This document shows, one piece after another, positions 53,399 through 61,402 of a stretch of DNA of 64,000 bases. Under the pieces are notes generated by a model. It was not told where the DNA came from and ran no database searches. It saw only the letters and a list, made by a program, of their open reading frames with translations. The DNA comes from Halobaculum saliterrae. Lineage in GTDB: Archaea > Halobacteriota > Halobacteria > Halobacteriales > Haloferacaceae. Each line of letters starts with the position of its first letter. Within the stretch, counting starts at the first letter, position 1. The stretch spans positions 105,970 through 169,969 of the forward strand of contig NZ_WUUS01000011.1 in the NCBI RefSeq assembly GCF_009831625.1, read 5' to 3'. The translations under genes and the position numbers were made by a program.

Positions 53399-54679
53399 AT
53401 GGGAGCCGGAAGCACGACGAAGCGGGGGCTCAGCGCGCTCGCGGAGTACGACGTGCTCGCGCTCACGGCGCTCATCTGGTTCCTCGCGAAGTTCCTCCGG
53501 TACGCGTTCCCGCCGCTGTTTCCCGCCTTCCGCGACGCGCTCGGCGTCTCCAGTTCGGTCCTCGGCGTCGCGTTCACCGCGATGTTGACCGTCTACGCCG
53601 CGATGCAGTTCCCCAGCGGCGCGCTCGCCGACCAGATCGGCGCGCGGCGAGTGATCGTCGCCGGCGCGCTCGTCACCGGCCTCGGCGCGCTCGTGCTCGC
53701 GGTGCCCGTCCCCGAGGCGCTCGCGCTCGGCGCCCTCGGCGGCGGGATGCTGCTCGTGGGGCTCGGCACCGGCGTCCACAAGACCGTCGCCGTCCGCCTG
53801 CTCTCGCGACTGTACCCCGGGCGGACGGGTCGCGCGCTCGGGGTGCTCGACACGCTCGGGGCGTTCGGCGGCGTCGCCGCGCCCGCCGTCGTCGTCGCGG
53901 TCACCGGCGCGACGCTCGCCGGCGTCGCCGTCCCGTGGCTCGACTGGCACGCGCTGTTCCTCGCGGGCGCGGTCGCCGCCGGCGGGCTCGCGCTCCTGTT
54001 CGGCCGCTGCGCGCCGGATCCCGAGGCGACCGGTCTCGACGCCGGCGGCGACGGGACGGACGGAGACACCGACGACACAGACGACGAGATGGACGGCACC
54101 GGCGGACTCCGCCGCTACGCGGCGCTGTTTCGCGAGCCTGCCTTCGCCGTCTTCGTGCTCGCGACGGTCTGTTTCTCGTTCGCGTACAACGGCGCCGTCG
54201 CCTTCCTCCCGCTGTATCTCACCGACGCCGCCGGGCTGCCGGAAACGACGGCGTCGCTGCTGTACTCGGGGCTGTTCGCCGTCTCGCTCGTCCAGTTGGT
54301 CACGGGGGACCTCTCGGACCGCGTCGGGCGGCTCCCGGTGATCGCCGCGACGCTCGCGCTCGCGACCGGCGGGATGCTCGCGCTGCTGTCGGTCTCGGGC
54401 GTCGTCGCCGTCGGCGCCGCGGTGGTGGCGTTCGGCCTCGGCTCCCACGGCTTTCGGCCCGTGCGGGGCGCGTACCTCGCGGCCGTCCTCCCCGAGTCGT
54501 CGGCCGGCGGCGGGCTCGGTGCCGTTCGAACGCTGTTGATGGGCGCCGGCGCGTTCGCACCCGCCGTCGTCGGCGGCGTCGCCGACGCGACCGGCTTCGG
54601 CGCGGCGTTCGGCGTGCTCGCGGCCGCGCTGGTCGCGGCGCTGGGGCTCACCGGCGTCGTCGCGGTCGTGGACCGGTGA
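53399..54679 (+). CDS. Major facilitator superfamily transporter
   Basis: 426 residues, 12 predicted membrane helices. The MFS motif A is 'GALADQIGARRVIVAG' after helix 2 and a second copy 'GDLSDRVGRLPVIAAT' in the second half. A central acidic loop (about 208-232) is typical of haloarchaeal members. Substrate not deducible. It is followed closely by a PhnP-like hydrolase. Confidence 0.9.
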   Translation: MGAGSTTKRGLSALAEYDVLALTALIWFLAKFLRYAFPPLFPAFRDALGVSSSVLGVAFTAMLTVYAAMQFPSGALADQIGARRVIVAGALVTGLGALVLAVPVPEALALGALGGGMLLVGLGTGVHKTVAVRLLSRLYPGRTGRALGVLDTLGAFGGVAAPAVVVAVTGATLAGVAVPWLDWHALFLAGAVAAGGLALLFGRCAPDPEATGLDAGGDGTDGDTDDTDDEMDGTGGLRRYAALFREPAFAVFVLATVCFSFAYNGAVAFLPLYLTDAAGLPETTASLLYSGLFAVSLVQLVTGDLSDRVGRLPVIAATLALATGGMLALLSVSGVVAVGAAVVAFGLGSHGFRPVRGAYLAAVLPESSAGGGLGAVRTLLMGAGAFAPAVVGGVADATGFGAAFGVLAAALVAALGLTGVVAVVDR

Positions 54680-54745
54680 GGGCGAGAGTGGCATCTGTTG
54701 GCACACGACCGAAACATCGGAGTGTCGTCCTCGTGTCGACCCCTC

Positions 54746-55579
54746 GTGCGCTGTACCCTGCTCGGCACGGGCGACGCGCTCGGCGTCCCCGTTCCCCTCT
54801 GCGACTGTGAGTTCTGCGCGGCGAGCGACCCGCGACGGCGGCCCGGCCTCCTCGTCGAGGCGGCGGGGACGACCGTCCTCCTCGACGTCCCGCCCGACGT
54901 GACTCCCGCGCTTCACGAGGCGAACGTGACCGACCTCGACGCCGTGTTCCTCACACACGGCCACTACGACCACGCGGGCGGGCTCTCCGAACTGAACCAC
55001 GCCCGCTACGAGCGCCACCTCCTGAACGGCGACGACCTCGGCCACGACCACCCGGTCGCCGATCCCTTCGGAACGTACGTGCCCCGCAGCGTCCTGCAGA
55101 AGTACGCCACGGAGCGACCCGGCCTCGTCGAGCGCCTCGGGATGGAGGTCGTCTCCTCCGGCGATCCGATGTCTGTCGGGCCCCTCTCGGTGACGGCGTT
55201 CGCCGTCGAGCACGGGGAGCCGCTGTTCCCGACGCTCGGCTACGTCGTCCGCGGCCCCCGGTCGGATTCCGGTCGGGGTGACGACGGCCCGGAGGAGGCG
55301 CTCGTCGGCTACGCGCCGGACCTGAACGTCACACCGGACCCCGAGACCGTCCCCGGCGACGGCCTCGACGTCCTGTTCGCCGAGGGATCGGTCCTCGGTG
55401 CGGAGCTTCACGCCGACGCCGCCGAGCTACGGACCGGCCTCGATCGCCTCGACGCCGACCGGCGCGTCGCCACGAACGTCTCCGAGCACATGCTCCGGAT
55501 GCACACCGAGGCGGTCGAGGAACGCGGGCGTGAGTACGGCTACGAGGTGTGGGCCGACGGCGAGCGGGTGACGTTGTAG
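54746..55579 (+). CDS. PhnP-like metallo-beta-lactamase hydrolase
   Basis: About 277 residues from GTG at 54746 (MRCTLLGTGDALGVPVPLC), the family start; TTG 54698 and GTG 54722 are upstream alternatives. 'CDCEFCAASD' resembles the zinc-binding Cys set of PhnP-type cyclic phosphodiesterases, and 'THGHYDHAGGL' is the catalytic HxHxDH. 'SEHMLRMHTEAVEE' is near the end. Probably hydrolyses a cyclic phosphate or related diester. No phosphonate genes are nearby. Confidence 0.87.
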   Translation: MRCTLLGTGDALGVPVPLCDCEFCAASDPRRRPGLLVEAAGTTVLLDVPPDVTPALHEANVTDLDAVFLTHGHYDHAGGLSELNHARYERHLLNGDDLGHDHPVADPFGTYVPRSVLQKYATERPGLVERLGMEVVSSGDPMSVGPLSVTAFAVEHGEPLFPTLGYVVRGPRSDSGRGDDGPEEALVGYAPDLNVTPDPETVPGDGLDVLFAEGSVLGAELHADAAELRTGLDRLDADRRVATNVSEHMLRMHTEAVEERGREYGYEVWADGERVTL

Positions 55580-55613
55580 CGACGGATCGGCGAACTCGGT
55601 GTGTGCTGCCGCC

Positions 55614-56525
55614 TCAGTCGTCGTCCGCGGCCGCCGCGGCCTCGCGCTCGTCGCGCCAGTCGCGGTTCACCGCGGCGACGAGGTCGTCCAGTCGCTCGGA
55701 GTGAACCGGCGTCTGCGGCACCCGCAGCGGGGAGACGCTCGCGTCGCCGTCGACGACGGCCGCGCGGTCGGACCACGCGGGGTAGGAGTCGGCGACCTGT
55801 TCCAGCGTCGGGTGCCGTCCCGGCTGGTCGAGGCGCGCCCAGAAGTCGGACTCGAGCCGCCAGTCGCCGTCGTGGGTCTCGCGCTCCTCCGCGGACGCCT
55901 CGCGCACGTCGACGCCGTAGTCGGCAAGCGGTTCGGTGAGGCGGAAGTCGCAGGCGGGCGCGTCGACGGGGGCGTTCACCGAGAACAGGTCGGCGTCGGC
56001 GAGGTCCGCGCGGGAGTCGCCGGCGGCGGCGCCGACGCGATCGACGCTCCCGCCGCGTTCGAGCACGTGCTCGACGAGCAGCCGAGTGAGCCGGGCGGGC
56101 GTCTCGAACGTGAACTCCGCGGGCGGGAAGAACTCCTCGCGGTGGTACGCGGAGATCGCGAGGGCCGGGACGCCGAGGTACGCCGCCTCGACGGCCGCGC
56201 CGACGGTGCCCGAGTGGCCCATGATGTACTCGCCGCAGTTCGGGCCGTGGTTGCACCCGGAGACGACGAGATCGAAGTCGGTCGAGAGCGCCCTGAGGGC
56301 GTAGGCGACACAGTCGGCCGGCGTCCCGTGAACCGTATGGCCCCACTCGTGGCCGTCCACGTCGACGGCGCGCGAGCGCGACCGTCCCACCCCCGACTGG
56401 TTCTCCGCCGGCGCGACGACGGTCACGTCGCCGACCGCGCGCAGTTCCTCGTACAGCGCCGCGAGACCCGCGGCGTCGACGCCGTCGTCGTTCGTCAGCA
56501 GCACCCGCGCCTGCGAGTCGGTCAT
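55614..56525 (-). CDS. surE: 5'/3'-nucleotidase SurE
   Basis: 303 residues. 'VLLTNDDGVDAAGLAALYEEL' (NDDG at 12-15) is the metal site, with 'VVAPAENQSGVGRS', 'GTPADCVAYAL' and 'SGCNHGPNCGEYIMGHSGTVGAAVEA'. The N in 'GCNHG' and 'GPNCG' completes the SurE core. Dephosphorylates nucleoside monophosphates. C-terminus is longer than the bacterial enzyme, as in other archaea. Confidence 0.95.
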   Translation of the reverse strand: MTDSQARVLLTNDDGVDAAGLAALYEELRAVGDVTVVAPAENQSGVGRSRSRAVDVDGHEWGHTVHGTPADCVAYALRALSTDFDLVVSGCNHGPNCGEYIMGHSGTVGAAVEAAYLGVPALAISAYHREEFFPPAEFTFETPARLTRLLVEHVLERGGSVDRVGAAAGDSRADLADADLFSVNAPVDAPACDFRLTEPLADYGVDVREASAEERETHDGDWRLESDFWARLDQPGRHPTLEQVADSYPAWSDRAAVVDGDASVSPLRVPQTPVHSERLDDLVAAVNRDWRDEREAAAAADDD

Positions 56526-56697
56526 GCACGGTGTCGGGCCCTCGCCGCAAAGTGCGCATCGGTCGCTCCGAGCGCGCGACCGTGTCGTGCCCCGACTCGA
56601 CCGCGAGAGGGACGATGTGACGGGGCGCGAACGCGAGCGCCACGCCCTCGCGGCGGGGCCGGCGACGGCACCCGACTTTTGTGCTCCGGGGTCGTCG

Positions 56698-57300
56698 ATG
56701 GGCGCGATGGGGCTCCGTGAGACGGCCGAGGAGGCGTATCGCGAGGCGCTGCCGGCGCTCGCGACGAGCGCGGTCGGCGGGCTGTTCGCCGGCGTCGTCC
56801 TCGGCGGGATGCGCGCCGAACTCCGGGCCGTCGAGGGGCTGCTCGTGCTCGTGCCGGCGCTGCTCGCGACCCGCGGGAGCGTGTTCGGGAGCTTCGGCGT
56901 CCGGATCGCGACCGGGCTCCACCAGGGGATCGTCGAGCCGCGGGTGGACCTCGGCGACGAACGACTGCGGGCGGCGGCGACGGCCGCGCTCGCCAACGGC
57001 GTGCTCGTGTCGCTCGTCGCCGCCGTGCTCACCGTCACGGCGCTCACGCTGTTGGGGAGTCCGGTCGCGCCGCTGCCGGTCATGCTCGGCGTGGCGCTGA
57101 TCGCGAGCGTGCTCTCGGGGGTCGTGCTGACGGCGGTCGTCCTGCTGGTCGTGTTCGCGGGCTACCGTCGGGGGTACGACCCCGACACGTTCGTCGGCCC
57201 GGTGGTGACGACCACCGGCGACGTGGCCGGCGTGTTCTTCCTGCTCGTCGCGGCGCGGACGGTGCTCGCGCTGGTGGACACGTTCGGGGGTGGACCGTAG
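56698..57300 (+). CDS. MgtE-type magnesium transporter membrane domain, first half
   Basis: 200 residues made only of the MgtE transmembrane domain: five helices, 'TSAVGGLFAGVVLGGM', 'LLVLVPALLATRGSVFGSFGVRIATGLHQG' and the Mg-site helix 'GPVVTTTGDVAGVFFLLV'. The cytoplasmic N and CBS domains of MgtE are absent. The next gene begins at the base after its TAG and encodes a matching domain, so the two likely form a heterodimer. ATG at 56707 is an alternative start. Confidence 0.88.
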   Translation: MGAMGLRETAEEAYREALPALATSAVGGLFAGVVLGGMRAELRAVEGLLVLVPALLATRGSVFGSFGVRIATGLHQGIVEPRVDLGDERLRAAATAALANGVLVSLVAAVLTVTALTLLGSPVAPLPVMLGVALIASVLSGVVLTAVVLLVVFAGYRRGYDPDTFVGPVVTTTGDVAGVFFLLVAARTVLALVDTFGGGP

Positions 57301-57858
57301 GTGCCGACCGAGTGGTCCGTTCGCGCGATCACCCGCGCGATGTTGCCGGTGTTGCTCGTGCTCGCGCTCGTCGAGTTGGGGTCGGGACTGGTGCTCGGGG
57401 CCCTGGAGGACCGACTGCTTCGGTCGCCGTCGCTGCTCGTGCTCGTGCCGGTCACGATCGGCACCGCCGGCAACCTCGGGTCGATCCTCGCGGCGCGGCT
57501 CTCGACGGCGTTCCACCTCGGGACGCTCTCGTTCGACCCGGGCGACGACACCCTCGTCGGAAACGCCGTCGCCACGGTCGCGCTCGCGGTCACGCTGTTC
57601 CCGGTCATCGGCCTCGGCGCGTGGGCGCTGGCGGCGCTCCTCGGGGAGGCGACGCTCGCACCCGAAACGGTGGTCCTGGTCGCGCTGTCGGCGGGGGTCG
57701 CGCTGGCCGTCCTCGCGGTCGCGGTGACGCTCGCGACGACGTACGTCGCCTATCGCCTCTCGCTCGACCCCGACGACGTGGTCATCCCCGTGGTCACGAA
57801 CGTCTGTGACGTGCTCGGCGTCGTCGTCCTGTTCGCCGCGGTCGTGGCGTTCACGTAG
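57301..57858 (+). CDS. MgtE-type magnesium transporter membrane domain, second half
   Basis: 185 residues from GTG at 57301, with zero spacing to the preceding gene. Five helices: 'LLVLVPVTIGTAGNLGSILAARLSTAFHLG' parallels the RGSVFGSFG block of the first half, and 'DDVVIPVVTNVCDVLGVVVLF' gives the second ion-site helix with Asp and Asn. The pair is arranged like the two repeats of eukaryotic SLC41 carriers. Mg2+ specificity is inferred from the family. Confidence 0.88.
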   Translation: MPTEWSVRAITRAMLPVLLVLALVELGSGLVLGALEDRLLRSPSLLVLVPVTIGTAGNLGSILAARLSTAFHLGTLSFDPGDDTLVGNAVATVALAVTLFPVIGLGAWALAALLGEATLAPETVVLVALSAGVALAVLAVAVTLATTYVAYRLSLDPDDVVIPVVTNVCDVLGVVVLFAAVVAFT

Positions 57859-57861
57859 GCG

Positions 57862-58284
57862 TCAGCGACGGTCCGGGTCGACGGGCGCGCCGTCCTCGGT
57901 CGGCGGGGCGAGATGGTCGACGTACTCCTCGACCGACGGCGAGCGGACGGTCACCTCGACGGAGATCTCGCCCAGTTCGTCGGGCTCGCCGACGGCGAAG
58001 TTGACGACCCCCTGGAGGGCGGCCTGCTTCTTCAGGCTGAAGGTGAAGCCGTCGTCGGTGCGGTTTCGCTCGAACTCGCGGCGGGCGGTGTCGAGGATCT
58101 CCTGTTCGTGGAGCCTGTCGGAGAAGTCGTCGAGCGTGTGGGTCTCGGCGACGAGCAGCCCCGGCTCGGAGACGAACTCGGCGTTGGGGAACAGCGTCTC
58201 GACGGCGTCGCGGACGCGGTCGGTCACCTCGGTGTCGTACACCGGCACCTCGATCCGGGTGTCGACGCTGTAGACGGTCGTCAC
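57862..58284 (-). CDS. UPF0201 (RNA-binding-like) protein
   Basis: 140 residues from GTG at 58284. 'VYSVDTRIEVPVYDTEVTDRVRDAVETLFPNA' and 'FERNRTDDGFTFSLKKQAALQGVVNF' define the archaeal UPF0201 family, which adopts an RNA-binding-like (L5-type) fold. Its GTG overlaps the stop of the upstream kinase-like gene by four bases, a common archaeal pairing. Function unknown. Confidence 0.88.
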   Translation of the reverse strand: MTTVYSVDTRIEVPVYDTEVTDRVRDAVETLFPNAEFVSEPGLLVAETHTLDDFSDRLHEQEILDTARREFERNRTDDGFTFSLKKQAALQGVVNFAVGEPDELGEISVEVTVRSPSVEEYVDHLAPPTEDGAPVDPDRR

Positions 58285-58883
58285 TTCCCCACCTCCGCGG
58301 CGTCGTCGGTGGCCCCGTCCGGCGCGTCGGGAGCGGGGTTCCCGCGCAGCACCGCGCGGACCCGGTCGCGAAACGCCGCGAGCGTGTCGGTGTTGTCGAC
58401 GGTCACGTCGGCGGCGTCGATGACCTCGCCCATGCCGAACTCGAGTTCGCGCTCCTCGCGGTCGCGGAGGGCCTCGAGGTCGAGGTCGGAGTCGTCCCGG
58501 CCGCGCTCGCCGAGTCGCTCGGCGCGGACGTCGAACGGCGCGGTGATGGCCACGAGCGTGAACTCGTCGCCGAAGCGCTCGCGGAACCGCTCCAGTTCGA
58601 CGGGCGCGCGGAGGCCGTCGACGAGGACGGCGTCCGTGTCGGCCCGACCGGCGGCGTCCTCGATCAGCGGGACCGAGCGCTCGGCGATGGCGGCGGGGCC
58701 GTTCTCCTCGCGCAGCGCCCGGGCGATCTCGCCGTGGTGTTCGGCGGGGTCGAGCCCGCGGTCGCGACACTCCGCGCGGATGACGTCCCCCATCGTGACC
58801 ACGGGGACGCCCTCCTCCTCGGCGACCGCGGCGGCCTCGCCTTTCCCGCTGCCGGGCAGGCCGACCGTTCCGATAACTCGCAT
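58281..58883 (-). CDS. UPF0200 P-loop kinase-like protein
   Basis: 200 residues from the ATG at 58883 (MRVIGTVGLPGSGKGEAA). The P-loop 'GLPGSGKGE' (8-16) and 'DGLRAPVELERFRERFG', 'RGRDDSDLDLEALRDREERELEFGMGEVI' match UPF0200, an archaeal relative of adenylate/dephospho-CoA kinases. Substrate unproven. Translationally coupled with UPF0201. Confidence 0.88.
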   Translation of the reverse strand: MRVIGTVGLPGSGKGEAAAVAEEEGVPVVTMGDVIRAECRDRGLDPAEHHGEIARALREENGPAAIAERSVPLIEDAAGRADTDAVLVDGLRAPVELERFRERFGDEFTLVAITAPFDVRAERLGERGRDDSDLDLEALRDREERELEFGMGEVIDAADVTVDNTDTLAAFRDRVRAVLRGNPAPDAPDGATDDAAEVGK

Positions 58884-59035
58884 CACCGTCCGTTCGGCGC
58901 TGGCCGGATTAAAGCCTGCGAGACGACCGACCCCACTCGGTCGCGGCCGCGGTGGCGCGCGGTCGCCGCACACGAGCGGGCACCGCCGCCCGGGACCGCG
59001 CCGTTTTTGACTTCGCCGCGTGTGCCCCTATCCGT

Positions 59036-59141
59036 GGGCGCGTAGCTCAGTCCGGATTCAGAGCGTCGGACTTCTAACCGCGCCGGGATCCCGGCGGGGG
59101 GAGCCATCCGACGGTCGCGGGTTCAAATCCCGTCGCGCCCG
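59036..59141 (+). tRNA. tRNA-Arg(TCT) with intron
   Basis: Acceptor GGGCGCG (59036-59042) pairs with CGCGCCC (59134-59140), discriminator G at 59141. D stem GCTC/GAGC. Anticodon stem TCGGA (59066-59070) pairs with TCCGA (59107-59111); loop CTTCTA+A carries TCT at 59073-59075. T arm GCGGG-TTCAAAT-CCCGT. A 29-nt intron splits positions 37 and 38. Mature length 77. It reads rare AGA codons in this G+C-rich genome. Confidence 0.93.
59077..59105 (+). other. tRNA-Arg intron with bulge-helix-bulge
   Basis: The exon bases CTTC (59071-59074) pair with GGAG (59100-59103, one G-U) as a 4-bp central helix. Three-base bulges TAA (59075-59077) and CCA (59104-59106) flank it; each is cut after its second base. 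A hairpin from the palindrome CGCCGGG-AT-CCCGGCG caps the intron. This is the strict BHB recognised by the archaeal splicing endonuclease. Confidence 0.88.
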
Positions 59142-59272
59142 TGTTTCCGTGTCGCGAGCGACCGGAACCGCTCGAAAGGCGGGATTTGAAGCAGGGAGTG
59201 AAGCGAACGGAGTGAGCGGAACGACCGAGGTTCAGATCCCGTCGCGCCCGTGTTTCGTGTCGCGAGCGACGG
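59120..59272. repeat. Imperfect direct repeat of the tRNA-Arg 3' end
   Basis: The 3' end of the tRNA gene plus flank (59120-59163) recurs at 59229-59271 with one substitution (A to G in the T loop) and one deleted C. Between them, 59180-59190 (CGGGATTTGAA) is an inverted copy of the T-loop sequence, and AGCGAACGGAGTGAGCG (59202-59218) is a dispersed haloarchaeal repeat. This resembles an old tRNA attachment site from which an element has been lost. Confidence 0.85.
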
Positions 59273-59323
59273 CGAGATGCGGGTGGGCCGGATCGCGTCA
59301 AGGGAGGGTCGGACGGTCGGCGC

Positions 59324-61252
59324 CTACTGCGGCTGTCCGCCGTCGCCGATCGCGGCGCTGCGCCCGGTCGAAGTCCGGTCGGGGGCGGGGGCGTCGTCCC
59401 CATCCACGTCGAAGGTGGCGAGGAGCTGCTGGAGCCGATCGGCCTGCTGTGCGAGCGAGTCGGCCCGCTGGTTGACCTCGGTCATCGTGTCGACCTGATC
59501 GCTTGCGGTCTCGGAGACGCGTTCGGAAGCCTCGGCTGTCTCTCGACTGATCTCCGTCACCGGCTCGATCATGGAGACCGTCTCCTCGGTGGTCGCGGCT
59601 TGGTCGTCGGTCGCACGGCTGATCTCCTGGATCCCCTGGTTCGTCTCCTCCGCGTTGGTCGCCACTGCCGAGAGGGCGTCGGCGACCTCGTCGACCGCCG
59701 CCGCACCCGCGTCGATGTCGGACTCGGCGCTGCGGACGTCCTCGACCGTCCGCTCGGTTTGCGCCCGCGTCTCGTCGATCCGTTCCTCGATGTCGGCGGC
59801 CGCCTCCTGTGTCTCCTCGGCGAGCGTCTTCACCTCGTCGGCGACGACCGCGAAGCCGTCACTGTTCCCGTCGGCCGATCCCGAGCCGGCGCGGGCGGCC
59901 TCGATGTTGGCGTTGAGCGCGAGCATGTTCGTCTGCTCGGCGATGTCGCCGATGAGGTCGACGATCTCGCCGATCTCGTCCATCTGTGCCTCCAGCGACT
60001 GCACGTTGTCGACGGTGGACTCGATCGCCTCCTCGACGTTGCGCATCTTCGCCATCGCCTCCTCCGCGGTCTCCTCGCCCTCGTCGGCGACCGCGGTGGT
60101 CTCCGCCGACGTGTCGGCGACCTGTTGGGCCGACGACGCGACCTCCTCGATCGTCGCCGAGAGGGTGCTCATCTCGCCGGCGACCTCCTCCAGCAGCTCG
60201 CGCTGCTCCTCGGCGCTCTCGGTGATCTCGCTCACCGACTCGCTCACCGACTCGCTGTCGCGCTCGGCGCTGTCGACGATCGCCGAGGTCTCCTCCGTGG
60301 AGTCGGCCACCTCCGCGGAGAACGTCTGGATCTCCCGCATCGCCGACTCGATCTCGTCGAGCATCTCGTTGTAGGCGGTCCCGATCTGGGTCATCGCCTC
60401 GCTCTCGCTGTCTGTGTCGAGACGGACGGTGAGGTCGCCGGCGGCGGCGCGGGCCATCCGCGTACTGAACGTGTCGGCCTTCGATTCGAGGTGGGCGTTC
60501 AGCTGTTCCACTTCCTCCTTGCGCGCCTCCGCCTGCGCCATCGCCTCCTCGGCGTCCTCGATCTCCTCGGTCTTCGCCGAGACCTGTTCGAGGCGCTCGC
60601 GCGATTCCTCGCGCGACTTCTCGATGGAGATCCAGTTCGACATCAGCGCCGCACACAACACGAGAATGAACGCCGCGTGGATGCCGGCCCACGCCCACGG
60701 GTTCGCGATCGCCGCCGCGTGGTTGTACACCCGCGACGGGTCGATCAGGCTGAACACGACGTGCCCGCCGGCGACGTAGCCGAGTCCGAGCGCGAACGGG
60801 AGCCAGTCCTCGTAGACCGCGATGACCGCCATCACCACGAAGAAGTGGAAGTGTGCCTCGATGTAGCCGCCGGAGAACTGCACCAACAGCGACGACGTCG
60901 CCATCAGCCCGACCGACGCCAGCGCGGTTCGAGTCCGGCGACCGAGTCGAGACCACGAGGCGAGCGCGGCCACTGCCGCGACGATGCCAAGTTGGCCGAC
61001 GACCATCCACGTCGGGATGGACGGGATCGTCGCGCCGGTGACGGCCGATTCAGTCCCCTCGAACAGGCCGAGCCCCAACAACAGCGGAAGGTGCGCGACC
61101 AACGAGATCAGGATCTTTCGATGGCGTCGCCGCCACGTCTCCTCGGGGATCGTCCGCCCGTCCGGGGTGTACTTGATCAGCGTCCGAAGCCGTCGGTTCG
61201 CCCGCCCGGCGAGGGAATCGGCCGGCCGTTCGCCCCCAGTTATCGCACTCAT
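59324..61252 (-). CDS. Methyl-accepting chemotaxis transducer, HtrVIII-like
   Basis: 642 residues from the ATG at 61252. Six membrane helices (about 40-215) include 'GYIEAHFHFFVVMAVIAVYEDWLPF', a His-rich motif like the heme-type N-terminus described for the aerotaxis transducer HtrVIII of Halobacterium. A HAMP-like region (about 255-305) and long coiled-coil signalling domain follow, with the hairpin tip 'DIAEQTNMLALNANIEAARAG' that contacts CheA/CheW. Acidic tail. Oxygen sensing is inferred from the N-terminus. TATA-like box 24-31 nt upstream. No che genes are in the window. Confidence 0.9.
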   Translation of the reverse strand: MSAITGGERPADSLAGRANRRLRTLIKYTPDGRTIPEETWRRRHRKILISLVAHLPLLLGLGLFEGTESAVTGATIPSIPTWMVVGQLGIVAAVAALASWSRLGRRTRTALASVGLMATSSLLVQFSGGYIEAHFHFFVVMAVIAVYEDWLPFALGLGYVAGGHVVFSLIDPSRVYNHAAAIANPWAWAGIHAAFILVLCAALMSNWISIEKSREESRERLEQVSAKTEEIEDAEEAMAQAEARKEEVEQLNAHLESKADTFSTRMARAAAGDLTVRLDTDSESEAMTQIGTAYNEMLDEIESAMREIQTFSAEVADSTEETSAIVDSAERDSESVSESVSEITESAEEQRELLEEVAGEMSTLSATIEEVASSAQQVADTSAETTAVADEGEETAEEAMAKMRNVEEAIESTVDNVQSLEAQMDEIGEIVDLIGDIAEQTNMLALNANIEAARAGSGSADGNSDGFAVVADEVKTLAEETQEAAADIEERIDETRAQTERTVEDVRSAESDIDAGAAAVDEVADALSAVATNAEETNQGIQEISRATDDQAATTEETVSMIEPVTEISRETAEASERVSETASDQVDTMTEVNQRADSLAQQADRLQQLLATFDVDGDDAPAPDRTSTGRSAAIGDGGQPQ

Positions 61253-61275
61253 GACCGGGTGACACGACCGAATCA

Positions 61276-61283
61276 CTAATAAG
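61276..61283 (-). promoter_or_regulatory. TATA-like box for the transducer gene
   Basis: The minus strand reads CTTATTAG 24-31 nt before the ATG at 61252. Confidence 0.5.
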
Positions 61284-61402
61284 AGTACACGTCAAATTCA
61301 CGCATCTGATACCACCGCATTGTATTTTCTCCGTCGAAACGGCAACAATAGCCGTGTCGGTGACGCCGGAGCCGACCGGAGGGGCGACCGCCCGAAAAGG
61401 GA

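Noticed and set aside
51440..55411. A reading frame of over 1,300 codons open on the minus strand across ffh, cupin, MFS and PhnP-like genes
   Set aside because: Its translation is Arg/Glu/Gly-rich without any domain, and the opposite strand encodes well-known proteins. Long antisense frames are expected at this G+C content.
59141..59324. A second tRNA gene downstream of tRNA-Arg
   Set aside because: Only the T arm and 3' acceptor strand recur at 59229-59250; the 5' half and anticodon arm are absent, so it is a partial duplicate.
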